Of a stretch of 64,000 nucleotides of DNA, positions 17,481-28,496 are shown one piece after another (within the stretch, counting starts at the first letter, position 1; each line of letters begins with the position of its first letter). Location: NCBI GenBank assembly GCA_937870825.1, contig CALMZO010000059.1:1-64000 (forward strand), written 5' to 3'. A program made the translations under genes and the position numbers. This stretch comes from an uncultured Chloroflexota bacterium. GTDB taxonomy: Bacteria; Chloroflexota; Anaerolineae; UBA4142; SHND01. The notes under the pieces are model-generated. The model had not been told where the DNA came from, ran no database searches, and saw only the letters and a list, made by a program, of their open reading frames with translations.

Positions 17481-17507
17481 GGCTCGGAGTACCGAGTCAT
17501 TTTTTTT
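17481..17507 (+). terminator. Rho-independent terminator after the penicillin-binding protein gene
   Basis: GGCTCGG (17481-17487) pairs with CCGAGTC (17492-17498), with one G-U pair, and is followed by eight T. Confidence 0.85.
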
Positions 17508-17512
17508 GAAAA

Positions 17513-17540
17513 TTGCAATCTCTGGCGAAACGGCTAAAAT
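17513..17540 (+). promoter_or_regulatory. Probable promoter of the cupredoxin gene
   Basis: TTGCAA (17513-17518), a 16-base spacer and TAAAAT (17535-17540). The untranslated leader would be about 95 bases, ending in GAGGAGAGAAGT before the ATG. Confidence 0.4.
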
Positions 17541-17642
17541 AGGCGCGCCGGGTTTGTGAAATTCATTTCAATCCCGGAGAAACCATTTACATCAAGCTGA
17601 TTTGCGCGAATTTTGTTCGCGCGCACACTAGAGGAGAGAAGT

Positions 17643-18032
17643 ATGGCAAGTCGCAAGAAACTATTACTGATTGGATTGTTGATGGTGGCGATTGCGGCGC
17701 TCGCGGCGTGCGGACCCGGTGGGGGCGGAGGTGGCAGCACTACGGGACAGACGATTAATGTCGAAGGTGGAGAATTTTTTTATCAACCGGTTGACATTAA
17801 CGCCAAGCCCGGCGAACGCGTCAACGTGAATTTCAAGAATGCCGGTACGGTGGAACACACGTTTGTCATCAAGGACATCAATTTCAAATTGGTGGCACAA
17901 CCCGGGCAAACTGTAAAGGGAACTTTTACCGCGCCGTCCGCCGCAGGGACGCACGAGATTCATTGTGACGTCCCGGGACATACCGAAGCGGGAATGATTG
18001 GCAAGCTGACCGTCGTCGCCGCGAACAATTGA
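17643..18032 (+). CDS. Plastocyanin-like cupredoxin lipoprotein
   Basis: 129 residues starting at the ATG behind GAGGAGAG. A lipoprotein signal (LLMVAIAALAAC) is followed by a Gly/Ser-rich linker and one cupredoxin domain. The type I copper ligands are visible: His in VEHTFVI, then Cys, His and Met in HCDVPGHTEAGMIGK. It probably carries electrons outside the membrane. It stands alone between two terminators and converges with the cyclase gene. Confidence 0.9.
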   Translation: MASRKKLLLIGLLMVAIAALAACGPGGGGGGSTTGQTINVEGGEFFYQPVDINAKPGERVNVNFKNAGTVEHTFVIKDINFKLVAQPGQTVKGTFTAPSAAGTHEIHCDVPGHTEAGMIGKLTVVAANN

Positions 18033-18105
18033 TGCGTCCCGCATCACACGCGGCGTGTTGCCGCGTTCGCCGTCACGTTCCCTGACCGGTGAATGGTCAA
18101 ACAAA

Positions 18106-18143
18106 AAAACGCGTCTCTTTTTGCAAGAGACGCGTTTTTTTAA
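18106..18143. terminator. Bidirectional terminator between converging genes
   Basis: ACGCGTCTCT (18109-18118) and AGAGACGCGT (18126-18135) form a perfect stem, with A-runs on the left and T-runs on the right, so it can end transcription from both sides. Confidence 0.9.
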
Positions 18144-19753
18144 ATTTGGTTTTGGTCAAGCGGAATGGAATAAATTTGAACACCCTGTGTTTTCCCTTTG
18201 AGCTGCACTTTGCCTTGCGGCTCGACTGCAATCGAATCGCGCAAACCGCGGCGCGTATTTTCGTCAATCAAAAGGGGCTGCTTGACCACTTTGGTATGCG
18301 CTTCCAAACGCGCGGCGAGATTGACCGTATCGCCAACACAAGTGTACGTCGCGCGCAGTTCCGTTCCGGTAAAACCTGCGATGACGCTGCCCGACGCGAT
18401 GCCGATGCCGATTTGAATTGCGCGTTTCCCTTGCGCTTGCTGCGCGTCGTTGAACTGCGCGATGCGTTCGAGCATTCTCAACGCCGCGCGCACCGCGCGT
18501 TCGCGATGGTCGGCGCGCGGCAGCGGCGCGCCGAAAATTGCCATCAAACCATCGCCGACCATTTGATTGACGATGCCTCCCTCACTTGCAATCGCTTCCA
18601 TTACGTAACCGAAATAGCTGTTCAACAAACGAATCGTCTCGGCGGGCGTTTGCGCTTCCGCGATGGTTGTGAAGGAACGAATGTCGGAAAACATTGCCGT
18701 CGCCTCGACCAATTTTCCGCCGAGTGAAAAGCCCGTCGCCATCAATTCGTCCACCACTTCGGGCGTCGCAAATTTGCCAAAGAGTTCGCGTTGTTGGTCG
18801 CGCAGGCGTTTCTTTTCCAATGACGACTCGATGCGCGCGTTCAAAATCACCGGATTGAACGGCTTGGGCAAATAATCTTCCGCGCCCATCTCGATACAGC
18901 GCACCACGCTGTCCAATTCATCCAGCGCGGAAATCATAATCACCGGCAGCTCGCGCAATTTGCGGTCGGCTTTTAATGTTTGCAAAACTTGAAAGCCGTT
19001 GAGTTCGGGCATCAAAATATCCAACAGCACCAAATCAAAATTTTTTTCGTGAACCAATTCCAACGCGCGTCTGCCGTTTTCGGCGGCGGTAACCGCGTGC
19101 CCTTGCCGCGTGAGGCGATGGATGAGAATGTCGCGATTCACCGCACTATCGTCCACAACCAGGATGCTGCCACGTTCCTGTGTGACGGTTCCATTCTCGT
19201 CGAGCGCCCGAATGGAACTTACAGCTTGTTCGACCAGCTCGCCTGCGGCAGCAGATTTTTCATCAAAATCTACGCGTTGTGTGCCAATGACGGCGAGACT
19301 GATAATGTCGTTAATGGCGAGAGAAAAATTGTGCGCGGCGGTGTGAATTTTTTCCAAGTCGGCGGCAAGCGCGTCCGCGCCGTTGGCGCGCGCGTCTTCG
19401 AGCAAGAGTTCGCTGTAGCCGATGACCACATCCGTCGGCGTACGCAGACGATATTGCAAATCGGCGGCGATGGCTTGAATATCTACATCGCGCGACTCGT
19501 CCAAAATTTTTTCACTCGCGAGCGCGTCATTCACGGCGGCTTCCAATTCCTTGCCCGCCGCGCGAATTTTTTCCAAATCGGGAACAATGGACGCGTCCGC
19601 GCTTTCCGGCGCGTCCTCGAGCAAAATTTCGCTGTACCCAAGAATCGCATTAATCGGCGTGCGAAGGTCATGGCGCAATTTCGCAAGCAGCGCGTACTGC
19701 GCGCGGCGCGTCACCTCATCTTTTGAAGCAGTCGGCTTGAGGGGTTCGTTCAT
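18140..19753 (-). CDS. Response regulator-adenylate/guanylate cyclase with two HisKA-like segments
   Basis: 537 residues, cytosolic. Two HisKA-like helical repeats lie at about residues 20-95 (LRHDLRTPINAILGYSEIL) and 100-180 (LQYRLRTPTDVVIGYSELL). The second has Tyr where the phosphoacceptor His should be, and no ATPase domain follows, so these are probably docking or dimer modules. A receiver domain (about 190-310) has LVVDDS, the Asp in LVLLDILMPE and the Lys in LPKPF. A class III cyclase domain (about 335-530) has the metal Asp in FSDIRSFT, MVGDGLMAIFG and GDTVNLAARLE. It should make cyclic nucleotide in response to phosphorylation. Its start overlaps the upstream regulator's stop as ATGA. 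Confidence 0.9.
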   Translation of the reverse strand: MNEPLKPTASKDEVTRRAQYALLAKLRHDLRTPINAILGYSEILLEDAPESADASIVPDLEKIRAAGKELEAAVNDALASEKILDESRDVDIQAIAADLQYRLRTPTDVVIGYSELLLEDARANGADALAADLEKIHTAAHNFSLAINDIISLAVIGTQRVDFDEKSAAAGELVEQAVSSIRALDENGTVTQERGSILVVDDSAVNRDILIHRLTRQGHAVTAAENGRRALELVHEKNFDLVLLDILMPELNGFQVLQTLKADRKLRELPVIMISALDELDSVVRCIEMGAEDYLPKPFNPVILNARIESSLEKKRLRDQQRELFGKFATPEVVDELMATGFSLGGKLVEATAMFSDIRSFTTIAEAQTPAETIRLLNSYFGYVMEAIASEGGIVNQMVGDGLMAIFGAPLPRADHRERAVRAALRMLERIAQFNDAQQAQGKRAIQIGIGIASGSVIAGFTGTELRATYTCVGDTVNLAARLEAHTKVVKQPLLIDENTRRGLRDSIAVEPQGKVQLKGKTQGVQIYSIPLDQNQI

Positions 19754-20115
19754 TTTTTCAAAAACGCTTCAATCTTGGACAGCAGTCGTTCCAACTCAAT
19801 CGGCTTGGTATCGTATTCATCGCAGCCCGCCTGCATGGCTTTTTCGCGGTCGTCAGACATGGCGTGCGCGGTGAGCGCGATAACGGGAATCGCTTTCGTT
19901 GCATCGTTCGCTTTGACGCGGCGCGTCGCTTCCCAGCCGTCAATCACGGGCAAGCTCATGTCCATCAAAATCAAATCAGGACTCTCCGCCTCCGCCATTG
20001 CGACGCCCTGTGCGCCGTCAAACGCCATAACCACTTGATAGCCGCGCCGCTCCAAGCGCCGCGACAACATGTCGCGATTCATTTCATTATCTTCGACCAA
20101 GAGAATTTTCTGCAT
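19750..20115 (-). CDS. Single-domain CheY/Spo0F-like response regulator
   Basis: 121 residues, receiver domain only: LLVEDNEMNRD at the N-terminus, the phosphoacceptor Asp in LILMDMSLPVIDG, Thr in IALTAHAM and Lys in YDTKPIEL. The start at 20115 follows AAGGAAAA. It lies 130 bases downstream of the giant hybrid kinase and overlaps the cyclase start, so it probably relays phosphate within this operon. Confidence 0.92.
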   Translation of the reverse strand: MQKILLVEDNEMNRDMLSRRLERRGYQVVMAFDGAQGVAMAEAESPDLILMDMSLPVIDGWEATRRVKANDATKAIPVIALTAHAMSDDREKAMQAGCDEYDTKPIELERLLSKIEAFLKK

Positions 20116-20244
20116 TGTATTTTTCCTTTGTGGTTTGATTCGCTTGGGATATCGGCCGGGAATTCGGCGAATCGAATTCGCAGCAACGAAAACGCGACAC
20201 GTGCTGCAATGCACAGCATTGCCACGCACGTTGAGGCGCGAGTT

Positions 20245-23200
20245 CTAATCGTTTAATGCGCGTGCGTGAATCAACGCGCGTACGTGCGCCAACAATTCCT
20301 CGCGCGTGTGCGCGTCTTTGTGCAAAACACTCAAAACGTAACCGTTCAACTTGGCGCGTTCGTCGGCGGTCAAATCTTTGGCGGTGACGACGATAACGGG
20401 GATATTTTTCCATTCCGCATTTTTTCGCAATTCCGCGACAAATTGAAAGCCGTCCATTTCGGGCATCATCAAGTCGAGCAAGAGGAGCTGCGGAATTTTT
20501 TCGTTCAAACGTTCCAGCGCGACGCGTCCGTTTTCGGCAGTGGCGACGCGCCAATTTTCTTTTTGCAAAACGCGCGTGAGCATTTCGCGCGTCGTCGCGT
20601 CGTCTTCGACCACGAGCGCGTGGTGTTGAGCATTGGCATTTCGATAGCGCGCGAGAATGTTCGACAATCGTTCGCGGTCAATGGGTTTCGTGAGATAGTC
20701 CGCCGCGCCGAGCGTGTATCCGAGATTTTTGTCGTCGAGAATTGTGAGGACGATGACGGGAATGTCCGCCGTTTCGGGATTTGCTTTCAATTCGGTCAGC
20801 ACTGCCCAACCGTCCATGCCCGGCATAATCACATCGAGCGTAATCAAGTCGGGATGAATCGCTTTGACGAGCCGCAGCCCTTCTTCACCCCCCCCCGCCG
20901 TGAGGACTTGGAAACCTTCCGCGCGCAAGAGGCGGTGTAACAAATCGCGCGCGGTGGGTTCGTCGTCAATCACGACAACTTTTTTCGCGCTCGTGGCAAG
21001 CGGTTCTGTTGGTGTTTCAATTTTTTCTGGCGCGTTTTTTGCATCCGTGACCTGCGTGGGTAAAACGATGGTGAACGTGCTGCCTTTGCCCGCCTGACTT
21101 GCGACGGTAATGTCGCCGCCCATCATGCGACAGAAGCGTCGGCTCAATGCCAGTCCCAATCCCGTGCCGCCGTACTTGCGCGAGGTGCTGGCGTCCGCCT
21201 GTGTAAATTCTTCAAACAATTTTTCGCGCTGCTCGTCGGTCATGCCGATGCCGGTGTCGGTGACGGCAAGACGAATGACGGATGACGAATGACCAAGGAC
21301 GAATGTTGCATCGTTCGTCGTTCGTCCTTTGTCGTTCGTCAAACCCACACTCAATGTAATCGTCCCATGCTCTGTAAATTTCGCCGCGTTGCTCAAGAGG
21401 TTGAACAAACTTTGACGGACTTTGGTGAGGTCGGCGTGCATTGTGCCAATGTCGTCGGGAACATTCACTTGGAGCGTGTTGCCGTTTTTCGCGACGAGCG
21501 GTTGAATCACGCTCACGACATCGCTCACCATTTTCTTGACATCAAACGTTTCGAGATACAAGTCCATCTTGCCCGCTTCGATTTTGCTCAAATCCAAAAT
21601 CGCGTTGATGAGGTCGAGCAGGTGCTTGCCCGCGACATTGATTTTTTGCAAATCGGGTAGCATGTGCGTTTGCCCGCTGTCTTGCGCTTCTTCGCTCAAC
21701 ATTTCGCTGTAGCCGATGATGGCGTTCAACGGCGTGCGAAGTTCGTGACTCATGTTGGCGAGAAAAGTTGATTTGGTGCGATTTGCGGCTTCGGCGGATT
21801 CGCGCGCTTGTTTTGCTTCGTCGAGCAACCGCAAACTTTCGTCAAACAAACGCGCGTTTTGAATCGCAATCGCGGCTTGGCGCGAGAGTCCGACGATAAA
21901 ATCCAAATCGCTTTGCACAAAGGGTCCGCTGGTTGTGCGGTCACGCCACAACACCATGACGCCCGTGACAACCCCGCGCAAAATGAGCGGCGCAAACATC
22001 ATCGCTTCCGTTATTTCATCTGCTTCGGTGCCGGGTAAATCTTGTGCGCGCGGGTCGTTGTCCGGGTCGTTCACAATTTCGGCGGTGCCCGTTTGCGCGA
22101 TGCTGCCTGTGATGCCTTCGCCGAGATAAAGCATATCGCCTTTGTTGATTTCGGCGTACTTGCCGACGGCGACGACGGTAGGCAATGAGCCATCGGGCTG
22201 CACCAAGCGAATGGAAACATCCCGCGCGTTCAAGACATTTTTCGCGTGCGTGGCAATTTGTTCCAACACGGCGTTCAAATCAAGCGTCGCGGAAATTTCG
22301 CGTCCGATTTCGGTAAGCGCAGTCATTTCATTCGCGCGGCGCGTCGTCTCGTCAAAGAGGCGCGCGTTTTGCAGGGCAACACTCATGGACAAGGCAACCG
22401 TTGTGAGCAAACGCACTGCCGCGTCGTCGAACGCGTTTTCGCGGTCAAGATTTTGCAACGAAAGAATGCCGATGACTTGGTCGCCGTTGAGAATTGGCAC
22501 GCTCAACCATGACTTGGGCGCTTCGCCGACGACGGCGAGACGCATCCCGAGTTCGGCGCAGCGTTCCGCGTATTTTTCATTGATGTGGAGTGGTTGACGC
22601 GTGCGAATAATTTCCATTCGCAGCGCGTCGGGCGGCGTTTCAGAAACCGCCGCGAGACGCTTGCCGCGTTCCATCATGTATTCGTGGTCAATGCGATTTT
22701 CCGCCGCGTCGTACAGACTAATCATCAAACTTTCGGCGGAAAAAATTTCGTGGAATTTCGCGCCCACCAATTCGATGATGGCGCGGAAATCGAGTTTCGA
22801 GGCAAGCCCTTGTTGGATGCTGTTGATGATGCCGAGTTCTGCCGCGCGCTGTTTGGTCTCGCTCAAGAGACGATTGGTTTCGTCAAACAGACGCGCGTTT
22901 TCCAACGCGACGCTCATCGAAGACGCGACAGTTTCCAACAAGCGCGTCACGCCCTCATCAAACGCGTTTTCGCGGTCCAGATTTTGCAAACTGATAATGC
23001 CCGCGACTTGTTCGCCGCGCGTGATAGGAACGCCGAGCCACGATTTGGGGCTTTCCCCCGCAATCACATCCGTCATGCCTAACGCCGCGCAGCGTTCCGC
23101 GAAATTCGCGTTGATGACAAGTGAACGTCGCGTTTCGAGAATTTGCGCGCGCAGCGCGTCGGGCGGCGTTTCGGAAATCGCCGCGAAACGTTCGCCGCGT

Positions 23201-26200
23201 TCGAGCAAATACAAATGGTCCATGCGATTCGCGGCGGCATCAAACACACTAATCATCATCGTCTCGGCAGCAAAGATTTCGTGAATCTTGTTCCCCACCA
23301 ATTCGACAATCCCCTCATAACTGAGCTGCGACGCGAGTCCTTGCTGGACGCTGTTGATGATTTGCAATTCTGCCGCGCGCTGATTCGTTTCATTCAACAA
23401 TCGTTGTGAATCGTCAAACAAGCGCGCGTTGTGAATCGCGATGCCCGCCTGCCGCGCCATGCCGTCGAGAAACGTTAAATCATCTGGCGTGAACGCTTCG
23501 TCTGGCGCGCCGCGCCATGCCGCAATCGCGCCGCTTAACCGATTCGCGCTGAACATGGGCGCAACCAACAATTTTTCGCCTTGCGCGGTGGGACCGGTGC
23601 CGGGCAAATGAATCGTGCGCGCGTCGAGAGAGGAATCCGCAATCGCTTCGGCAACGCCGTTTTGTGCAATCGTGCCGATGAGCCCTTGACCGAGACGCGG
23701 ACGAAACTCCATCACCGCTTCCGCCGTCTCGCCGATGGCGGAAATCGCGCGCAAGGTTTTGCCGTCAGGTTCAATCAAGTACACCGCGCTCGTGCTGGCG
23801 CGCAAAACCTTTTGCGCGTTCTGCGTGACGCGTTCCAACACGATATTCAAATCGAGTGACGCGGAAATTTCGCGTCCGATGTCGGTGAGCGCGGTCATTT
23901 CATTCGCGCGGCGCGTGGTCTCGTCAAGCAAGCGCGCGTTTTCGAGCGCGACGCTCATGCTGTTGGCGAGAGTTTGCAAAAGGCGCACATCGCTTTCGCT
24001 GAACGCGTGTTCGCGTTCATAGTTGCTGATGTGAACCAAGCCGCGCACTTGTTCGCCAATCATGAGCGGCGCGTAAATGGCGGATTGCGCAACCTGTGTG
24101 CCGGGCAAAAGATACGCGCCATATTTTTCGCGCGCGTGCGCGGCATTTTCGTTGATGAACAAGGTCTCGCGCGTGCGAATGATGTGCGCGGCAAAACCCT
24201 GCTCGGTGAGCGGGTACGGCGCAACGGTAATCCGTTCGCCTTTTTCGTACAAGTAGGGCAAGTGAATCAACTGCGTCGCGGGGTCATAGATGCGAATGCC
24301 GACATCGGCGTTGAAAATTTCGCGCATCTTGCTGCCGACGGCATCATAGATGCCTTCGAGGTTGAGTTCAGCGGCGAGCGCGGCTTGCACGCTGTTGATG
24401 ATGGCAAGTTCGGCGTTGCGCTGTTCGGTTTCTTGGAGCAGACGCGTCGTCTCGTCAAACAAGCGCGCGTTTTCGAGCGCGATGCTCATCGAGTTGGCAA
24501 GCGTTTGCAATAATCGTACATCGGATTCACTGAACGCGTTTTCCCGGTCAAGGTTTTGTAGTGAGATGACGCCTTTGACTTGAGTGCCAACAATCATCGG
24601 CACATACAATGCAGACTTGGATGGTTCACCGCTGAGGACAGACGGGTTGTCGTACTGGGCATTCGCTTCGCTGAGGTTCTCATTGATGAGGAGGGGCTGG
24701 CGCGTTTCGATGACATGCTTGCGGTAACCAATCAATTGCATCGGCTCATCGGGAAAACGCACGCCGCGTTCGATGGTGTAAGGAAAGTGAATTCTATTTT
24801 CGTTCGGGTCATACAACCCAATGTCAACAACTTGGGCGTCAAAGATGTCGCGGATTTTGTCGCCAACCAAATCGTAGATGCCTTGAATATCCATCTTGGC
24901 GACGAGACCTTCTTGGACGCTGTTGATGATGGCGAGTTCGGCGTTGCGCTGTTCTGTTTCTTTCAAGAGCCGTTGCGTTTCGTCAAAGAGGCGCGCGTTT
25001 TGCAACGCGACGCCCATGTTGGCAGACAGAGTTGTCAACAAGCTGACAGTTGATTCAGGGAAGGCATGAGTATCTACGGAATAGAGGGTGATGACGCCAA
25101 TCACTTGGTCCGCAGACCAGATGGGCGCGCACGCGATGCTTTGTGTAATGTCGGGTTCATTTACATCTCCAATGATTTTCGTTTTCAGACCGAGTTCCAA
25201 TTTTTTCTGTTCAAAGTTTTCATTGATGACCAGCGTTTTGCGGTTTCGAATGACCCATCCGCCAAATCCTTCACCCAGCGGACTCGGCTCTATCGGAAAG
25301 CGGTCGCCATGTTCAATGTAATACGGCGTGGACAAGATGTCGGTGGAGGCGTCATACAGCCCGATATACATGTCCTCCACCTTAAAGTCTTGTCGAATTT
25401 TTTCGCCGACGAGGTCAATGATTGCCTGAAAATCGAGTTCGCGCACCAACCCTTCGCTGACGCCGTTGATGATTGCCAATTCCGCCGCGCGCTCTTCGGT
25501 GATTTTCAGGAGCCGTTGTGTTTCATCAAAGAGGCGCGCGTTTTCAAACGCCACACTCAAACTGCCGGCGAGCGTTTGCAGCAAGCGGAAATCGGATTCG
25601 TCAAACGCGTTTTCTTGGTCCACATTTTGAATCGAAATCACGCCGCGCGCTTCGTCGCCGATGACAAGCGGAACCCAAATTCCCGACTTTGTCACTTGAC
25701 CCCCGCCGACAACAAATGACCCAAGTTCTGCTGCGCGTTCGAGCATATCTTGATTGACCATCAAGGGCTGGCGCGTACGCATGACGAACGGGCTAAAGCC
25801 CTTGTCATCCAGAGGTTGCGGTGCTTCGGTGAGGCGTTCGCCTATTTCGTAGATGTAGGGATAGTGCAGCAAGTTAGTCTGACGGTCATAGGTGGTGATG
25901 ATCACCGCTTGCGCATCAAACGTGTCGCGGATTTTGTCGCCAACCAAATCAAAGATGGCTTGAATGTCCAACTGCGCCGCCAAACCCGACTGCACGCTGT
26001 TGATGATGGCGAGTTCTTCGGCGCGCTCTTCGGTGATCTTGAGCAGGCGTTGCGTCTCGTCAAAGAGGCGCGCGTTTTCGAGCGCGACACTCATGGCGTT
26101 GGCAAGCGTTTGCAAGAGGCGCACATCCGACTCGCTGAACGCGTGTTCACGTTCCGTATTCACAATGTCAATCAGTCCGCGCGCTTGCTCGCCTACGACA

Positions 26201-28284
26201 AGCGGCACATAGAGCGCGGATTTGGTCGCTTCTGTGCCCGGGATAGTGAAACTGCCGTACTGTTCCATTGCCTGCGTCATGTTCTCGTTGATGACGATTG
26301 TCTCGCGCGTGCGAATCACATGTGCGGCAAAGCCGCGCGACGCCAAGGGAGTGGAAGGAATGGCGATAGGCGCGCCATTTTCATACGCATAGGGGAATTG
26401 AACCAGATTGGTTTTGGGGTCATAGATGCGAATGCCAACATCGGCTTGGTGGAAGATTTCGCGAATCTTGTCGCCGACTGCATGGTAGATGCCCTGAATG
26501 TTCAGTTCTGCCGCGAGCGCCGCTTGCACGCTGTTAATGATGGCAAGTTCGGCATTGCGTTCTTCTGTAATTTTCAAAAGCCGCTGTGTTTCGTCAAAGA
26601 GGCGCGCGTTTTCAAGGGCGGTACCAAGCGATGCAGCGATGGTGGTGAGCAAACGCAAATCGGAATCGGCATAGGCATACTCGCGTTCAAAGTTTTCCAA
26701 GCTAATATCGCCGAGAAAGCGGTCACTGCTAATAATTGGCACGCTTACCATTGATTTGCATTGGTCTGTGCCTGCCAATGGGGGACCCGCCATTGCGATT
26801 GCTTCTTCGGGAGTATTTAGTACGAGCAGTTGACGCGTCTGCATCAGAGTCTCGTAAATTCCACCCGCGCGCGGCGGCTTGCTTTCGACTGTCAGCCGCT
26901 TGCCATTCTCATACATGTAGAGCCAGTGGACCAGATTGGCTTTTTCGTCATACCATGTGATTGTCAAACTAGGCGCATCAAACACCTCGCGCAATTTATC
27001 TCCCACCAAATCCACAATCGCTTGAAAATCCAACTCGGCGGCGAGTCCTTGTTGAATCGAGTTGATGATTTGCAATTCCGCGACGCGTTCTTGTTCGGCT
27101 TGGAAGAGCCGTTGTGTTTCGTCAAAAAGGCGCGCGTTTTCGAGCGCGACACCCATCGCATTGGCAACCGTTTCCAGCAAGCGCACGTCAGACACGCTGT
27201 AGGCATTTTCACGCTCGTGGTCAAAGATATCAATAAACCCAATAATCTGGTCGCTGGCGATGATTGGCGTACGCACCATAGATTTTTGCTGGTCGGTACC
27301 CTCGACATTACTGATTTTCATGGCTTGCTGTTCTGCCACTGAATTCATCACCACTGACTTGCGGGTCTTGACCATTTGGAACCAAGCATCGCTGCCAGGT
27401 GGTATGGGAGGTTCCGGTTCGGAGCGGACGCCATGTTCATAGAAATACAAACTATGATTGAGATTCGTTCGGCTCTCATGCCAAACCACTCCGATGTCGC
27501 CTGTGTGGAAAATCTCGCGCAGTTTATCGCCGACCAAATCTACAATCGCTTGAAAGTCTAGTTTGGATGCGAGACCTTGCTGAATCGAGTTGATGATTTG
27601 CAATTCCGCGACGCGTTCTTGTTCGGCTTGAAAGAGGCGCGCGTTCTGGATGGCGACGCCCATGTTGGACGCGAGCGTTTGCAAGAGGCGCACATCGCTC
27701 TCGTTGTACGCATCTTGTTTGTAACTTTGCACCGAGACTACGCCGATGACTTGGTCAGCTGCAAAGATTGGGACGCCCAAGTAGGATTCCGTATCTTGTT
27801 CATCGCTGCTGAGCTTTGGCGTAGGGAAGGCGCCTGCGGCGTCCGCTTCCTCGCCGATGCCAAACAATAATGGTTTGCCTGAATTGATGATTAGGGATGT
27901 CAGCCCCTTGCCCATTGGGAAAAAGGTATCGGTAAAATCCCGGTAGCCACGGTCATAATCATAGGTGTGCTCGATGAGATTTGTCGCGGGGTCATATAGG
28001 CGGATGGTCACAGATTCGGAAGCGAAAATACTCTGCACCTTATCGCCAACAATCTTTGCTACGGTCTTGACGTCGAGCGTTTTTGCCATCGCTTCGCCGA
28101 CGCTGTTGAGGATGGCGAGTTCGTCCTGGCGCTGCCGCAGTTCGGCTTCGAGCGCGGCAATGCGCGCGCGCAAAGGTGACGCGGCGCGTTGTCGCGGGGG
28201 TTTGGGTGCGATTGGTTTGGATTTTTTGGGCAGAGATTTTTTGGGGGCGGTGGTCACGGATTTTTTCATACCTGCTCGCGTCAT
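20245..28284 (-). CDS. Giant multi-GAF hybrid histidine kinase (12 GAF, HisKA, ATPase, two receivers)
   Basis: 2,679 residues with no membrane segment. After a Lys/Pro-rich N-terminus there are 12 GAF domains starting near residues 55, 228, 405, 581, 760, 936, 1118, 1298, 1465, 1641, 1818 and 1990. Each ends in NARLFDE-like sequence and a short coiled linker ([19 protein letters not shown] type). GAF9 and GAF12 belong to a different subtype (TALTxIGREIS). Then come HisKA (SHELRTPLN, about 2180), an ATPase domain ([21 protein letters not shown]; about 2280-2410) and two receivers (VVVIDDEPT, about 2436; LVVEDDATT, about 2555). The ATPase domain carries a repeat-derived insertion near residues 2313-2337. 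Many GAF copies suggest integration of several small-molecule or redox signals. It leads the operon to the regulator and cyclase. The start has a promoter 6 bases upstream, so the message may be leaderless. Confidence 0.93.
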   Translation of the reverse strand: MTRAGMKKSVTTAPKKSLPKKSKPIAPKPPRQRAASPLRARIAALEAELRQRQDELAILNSVGEAMAKTLDVKTVAKIVGDKVQSIFASESVTIRLYDPATNLIEHTYDYDRGYRDFTDTFFPMGKGLTSLIINSGKPLLFGIGEEADAAGAFPTPKLSSDEQDTESYLGVPIFAADQVIGVVSVQSYKQDAYNESDVRLLQTLASNMGVAIQNARLFQAEQERVAELQIINSIQQGLASKLDFQAIVDLVGDKLREIFHTGDIGVVWHESRTNLNHSLYFYEHGVRSEPEPPIPPGSDAWFQMVKTRKSVVMNSVAEQQAMKISNVEGTDQQKSMVRTPIIASDQIIGFIDIFDHERENAYSVSDVRLLETVANAMGVALENARLFDETQRLFQAEQERVAELQIINSIQQGLAAELDFQAIVDLVGDKLREVFDAPSLTITWYDEKANLVHWLYMYENGKRLTVESKPPRAGGIYETLMQTRQLLVLNTPEEAIAMAGPPLAGTDQCKSMVSVPIISSDRFLGDISLENFEREYAYADSDLRLLTTIAASLGTALENARLFDETQRLLKITEERNAELAIINSVQAALAAELNIQGIYHAVGDKIREIFHQADVGIRIYDPKTNLVQFPYAYENGAPIAIPSTPLASRGFAAHVIRTRETIVINENMTQAMEQYGSFTIPGTEATKSALYVPLVVGEQARGLIDIVNTEREHAFSESDVRLLQTLANAMSVALENARLFDETQRLLKITEERAEELAIINSVQSGLAAQLDIQAIFDLVGDKIRDTFDAQAVIITTYDRQTNLLHYPYIYEIGERLTEAPQPLDDKGFSPFVMRTRQPLMVNQDMLERAAELGSFVVGGGQVTKSGIWVPLVIGDEARGVISIQNVDQENAFDESDFRLLQTLAGSLSVAFENARLFDETQRLLKITEERAAELAIINGVSEGLVRELDFQAIIDLVGEKIRQDFKVEDMYIGLYDASTDILSTPYYIEHGDRFPIEPSPLGEGFGGWVIRNRKTLVINENFEQKKLELGLKTKIIGDVNEPDITQSIACAPIWSADQVIGVITLYSVDTHAFPESTVSLLTTLSANMGVALQNARLFDETQRLLKETEQRNAELAIINSVQEGLVAKMDIQGIYDLVGDKIRDIFDAQVVDIGLYDPNENRIHFPYTIERGVRFPDEPMQLIGYRKHVIETRQPLLINENLSEANAQYDNPSVLSGEPSKSALYVPMIVGTQVKGVISLQNLDRENAFSESDVRLLQTLANSMSIALENARLFDETTRLLQETEQRNAELAIINSVQAALAAELNLEGIYDAVGSKMREIFNADVGIRIYDPATQLIHLPYLYEKGERITVAPYPLTEQGFAAHIIRTRETLFINENAAHAREKYGAYLLPGTQVAQSAIYAPLMIGEQVRGLVHISNYEREHAFSESDVRLLQTLANSMSVALENARLLDETTRRANEMTALTDIGREISASLDLNIVLERVTQNAQKVLRASTSAVYLIEPDGKTLRAISAIGETAEAVMEFRPRLGQGLIGTIAQNGVAEAIADSSLDARTIHLPGTGPTAQGEKLLVAPMFSANRLSGAIAAWRGAPDEAFTPDDLTFLDGMARQAGIAIHNARLFDDSQRLLNETNQRAAELQIINSVQQGLASQLSYEGIVELVGNKIHEIFAAETMMISVFDAAANRMDHLYLLERGERFAAISETPPDALRAQILETRRSLVINANFAERCAALGMTDVIAGESPKSWLGVPITRGEQVAGIISLQNLDRENAFDEGVTRLLETVASSMSVALENARLFDETNRLLSETKQRAAELGIINSIQQGLASKLDFRAIIELVGAKFHEIFSAESLMISLYDAAENRIDHEYMMERGKRLAAVSETPPDALRMEIIRTRQPLHINEKYAERCAELGMRLAVVGEAPKSWLSVPILNGDQVIGILSLQNLDRENAFDDAAVRLLTTVALSMSVALQNARLFDETTRRANEMTALTEIGREISATLDLNAVLEQIATHAKNVLNARDVSIRLVQPDGSLPTVVAVGKYAEINKGDMLYLGEGITGSIAQTGTAEIVNDPDNDPRAQDLPGTEADEITEAMMFAPLILRGVVTGVMVLWRDRTTSGPFVQSDLDFIVGLSRQAAIAIQNARLFDESLRLLDEAKQARESAEAANRTKSTFLANMSHELRTPLNAIIGYSEMLSEEAQDSGQTHMLPDLQKINVAGKHLLDLINAILDLSKIEAGKMDLYLETFDVKKMVSDVVSVIQPLVAKNGNTLQVNVPDDIGTMHADLTKVRQSLFNLLSNAAKFTEHGTITLSVGLTNDKGRTTNDATFVLGHSSSVIRLAVTDTGIGMTDEQREKLFEEFTQADASTSRKYGGTGLGLALSRRFCRMMGGDITVASQAGKGSTFTIVLPTQVTDAKNAPEKIETPTEPLATSAKKVVVIDDEPTARDLLHRLLRAEGFQVLTAGGGEEGLRLVKAIHPDLITLDVIMPGMDGWAVLTELKANPETADIPVIVLTILDDKNLGYTLGAADYLTKPIDRERLSNILARYRNANAQHHALVVEDDATTREMLTRVLQKENWRVATAENGRVALERLNEKIPQLLLLDLMMPEMDGFQFVAELRKNAEWKNIPVIVVTAKDLTADERAKLNGYVLSVLHKDAHTREELLAHVRALIHARALND
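21271..21342. repeat. Hairpin repeat inserted in the kinase ATPase domain
   Basis: GACGAATGAC/GGACGAATG units (21271-21306) face CGTTCGTCGTTCGTCC/GTTCGTC units (21308-21340), an imperfect inverted repeat like the intergenic ones at 4500 and 37962. It is in frame, encodes a [15 protein letters not shown]-like segment and lies between two conserved strands of the ATPase fold. Confidence 0.65.
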
Positions 28285-28290
28285 GCGTAG

Positions 28291-28319
28291 AGATAAAATT
28301 GTGCGCGTTTATTCTACAA
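28291..28319 (-). promoter_or_regulatory. Promoter of the giant kinase operon
   Basis: On the minus strand TTGTAG (28319-28314), a 17-base spacer and TTATCT (28296-28291). The -10 box ends 6 bases before the ATG at 28284, consistent with a leaderless mRNA. Confidence 0.45.
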
Positions 28320-28367
28320 TACATTCGCCGGTGTGTCTGTCATCAATCTGACATACGAAAATTCTAT

Positions 28368-28396
28368 TTGGTTTTCGCTCTTAATAGCTGTATCAT
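28368..28396 (+). promoter_or_regulatory. Probable promoter of the aminotransferase gene
   Basis: TTGGTT (28368-28373), a 17-base spacer and TATCAT (28391-28396), about 100 bases upstream of the start and divergent from the kinase promoter. Confidence 0.4.
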
Positions 28397-28496
28397 CGTC
28401 GCGCACAAGATTTTTTTGCTGTGCGCGGCGCAATGAAGCGCGCGCCCCGATGATGTGTTGCAAACAGAGGTCGGAAAAATTCTGATGGAGGATTTT

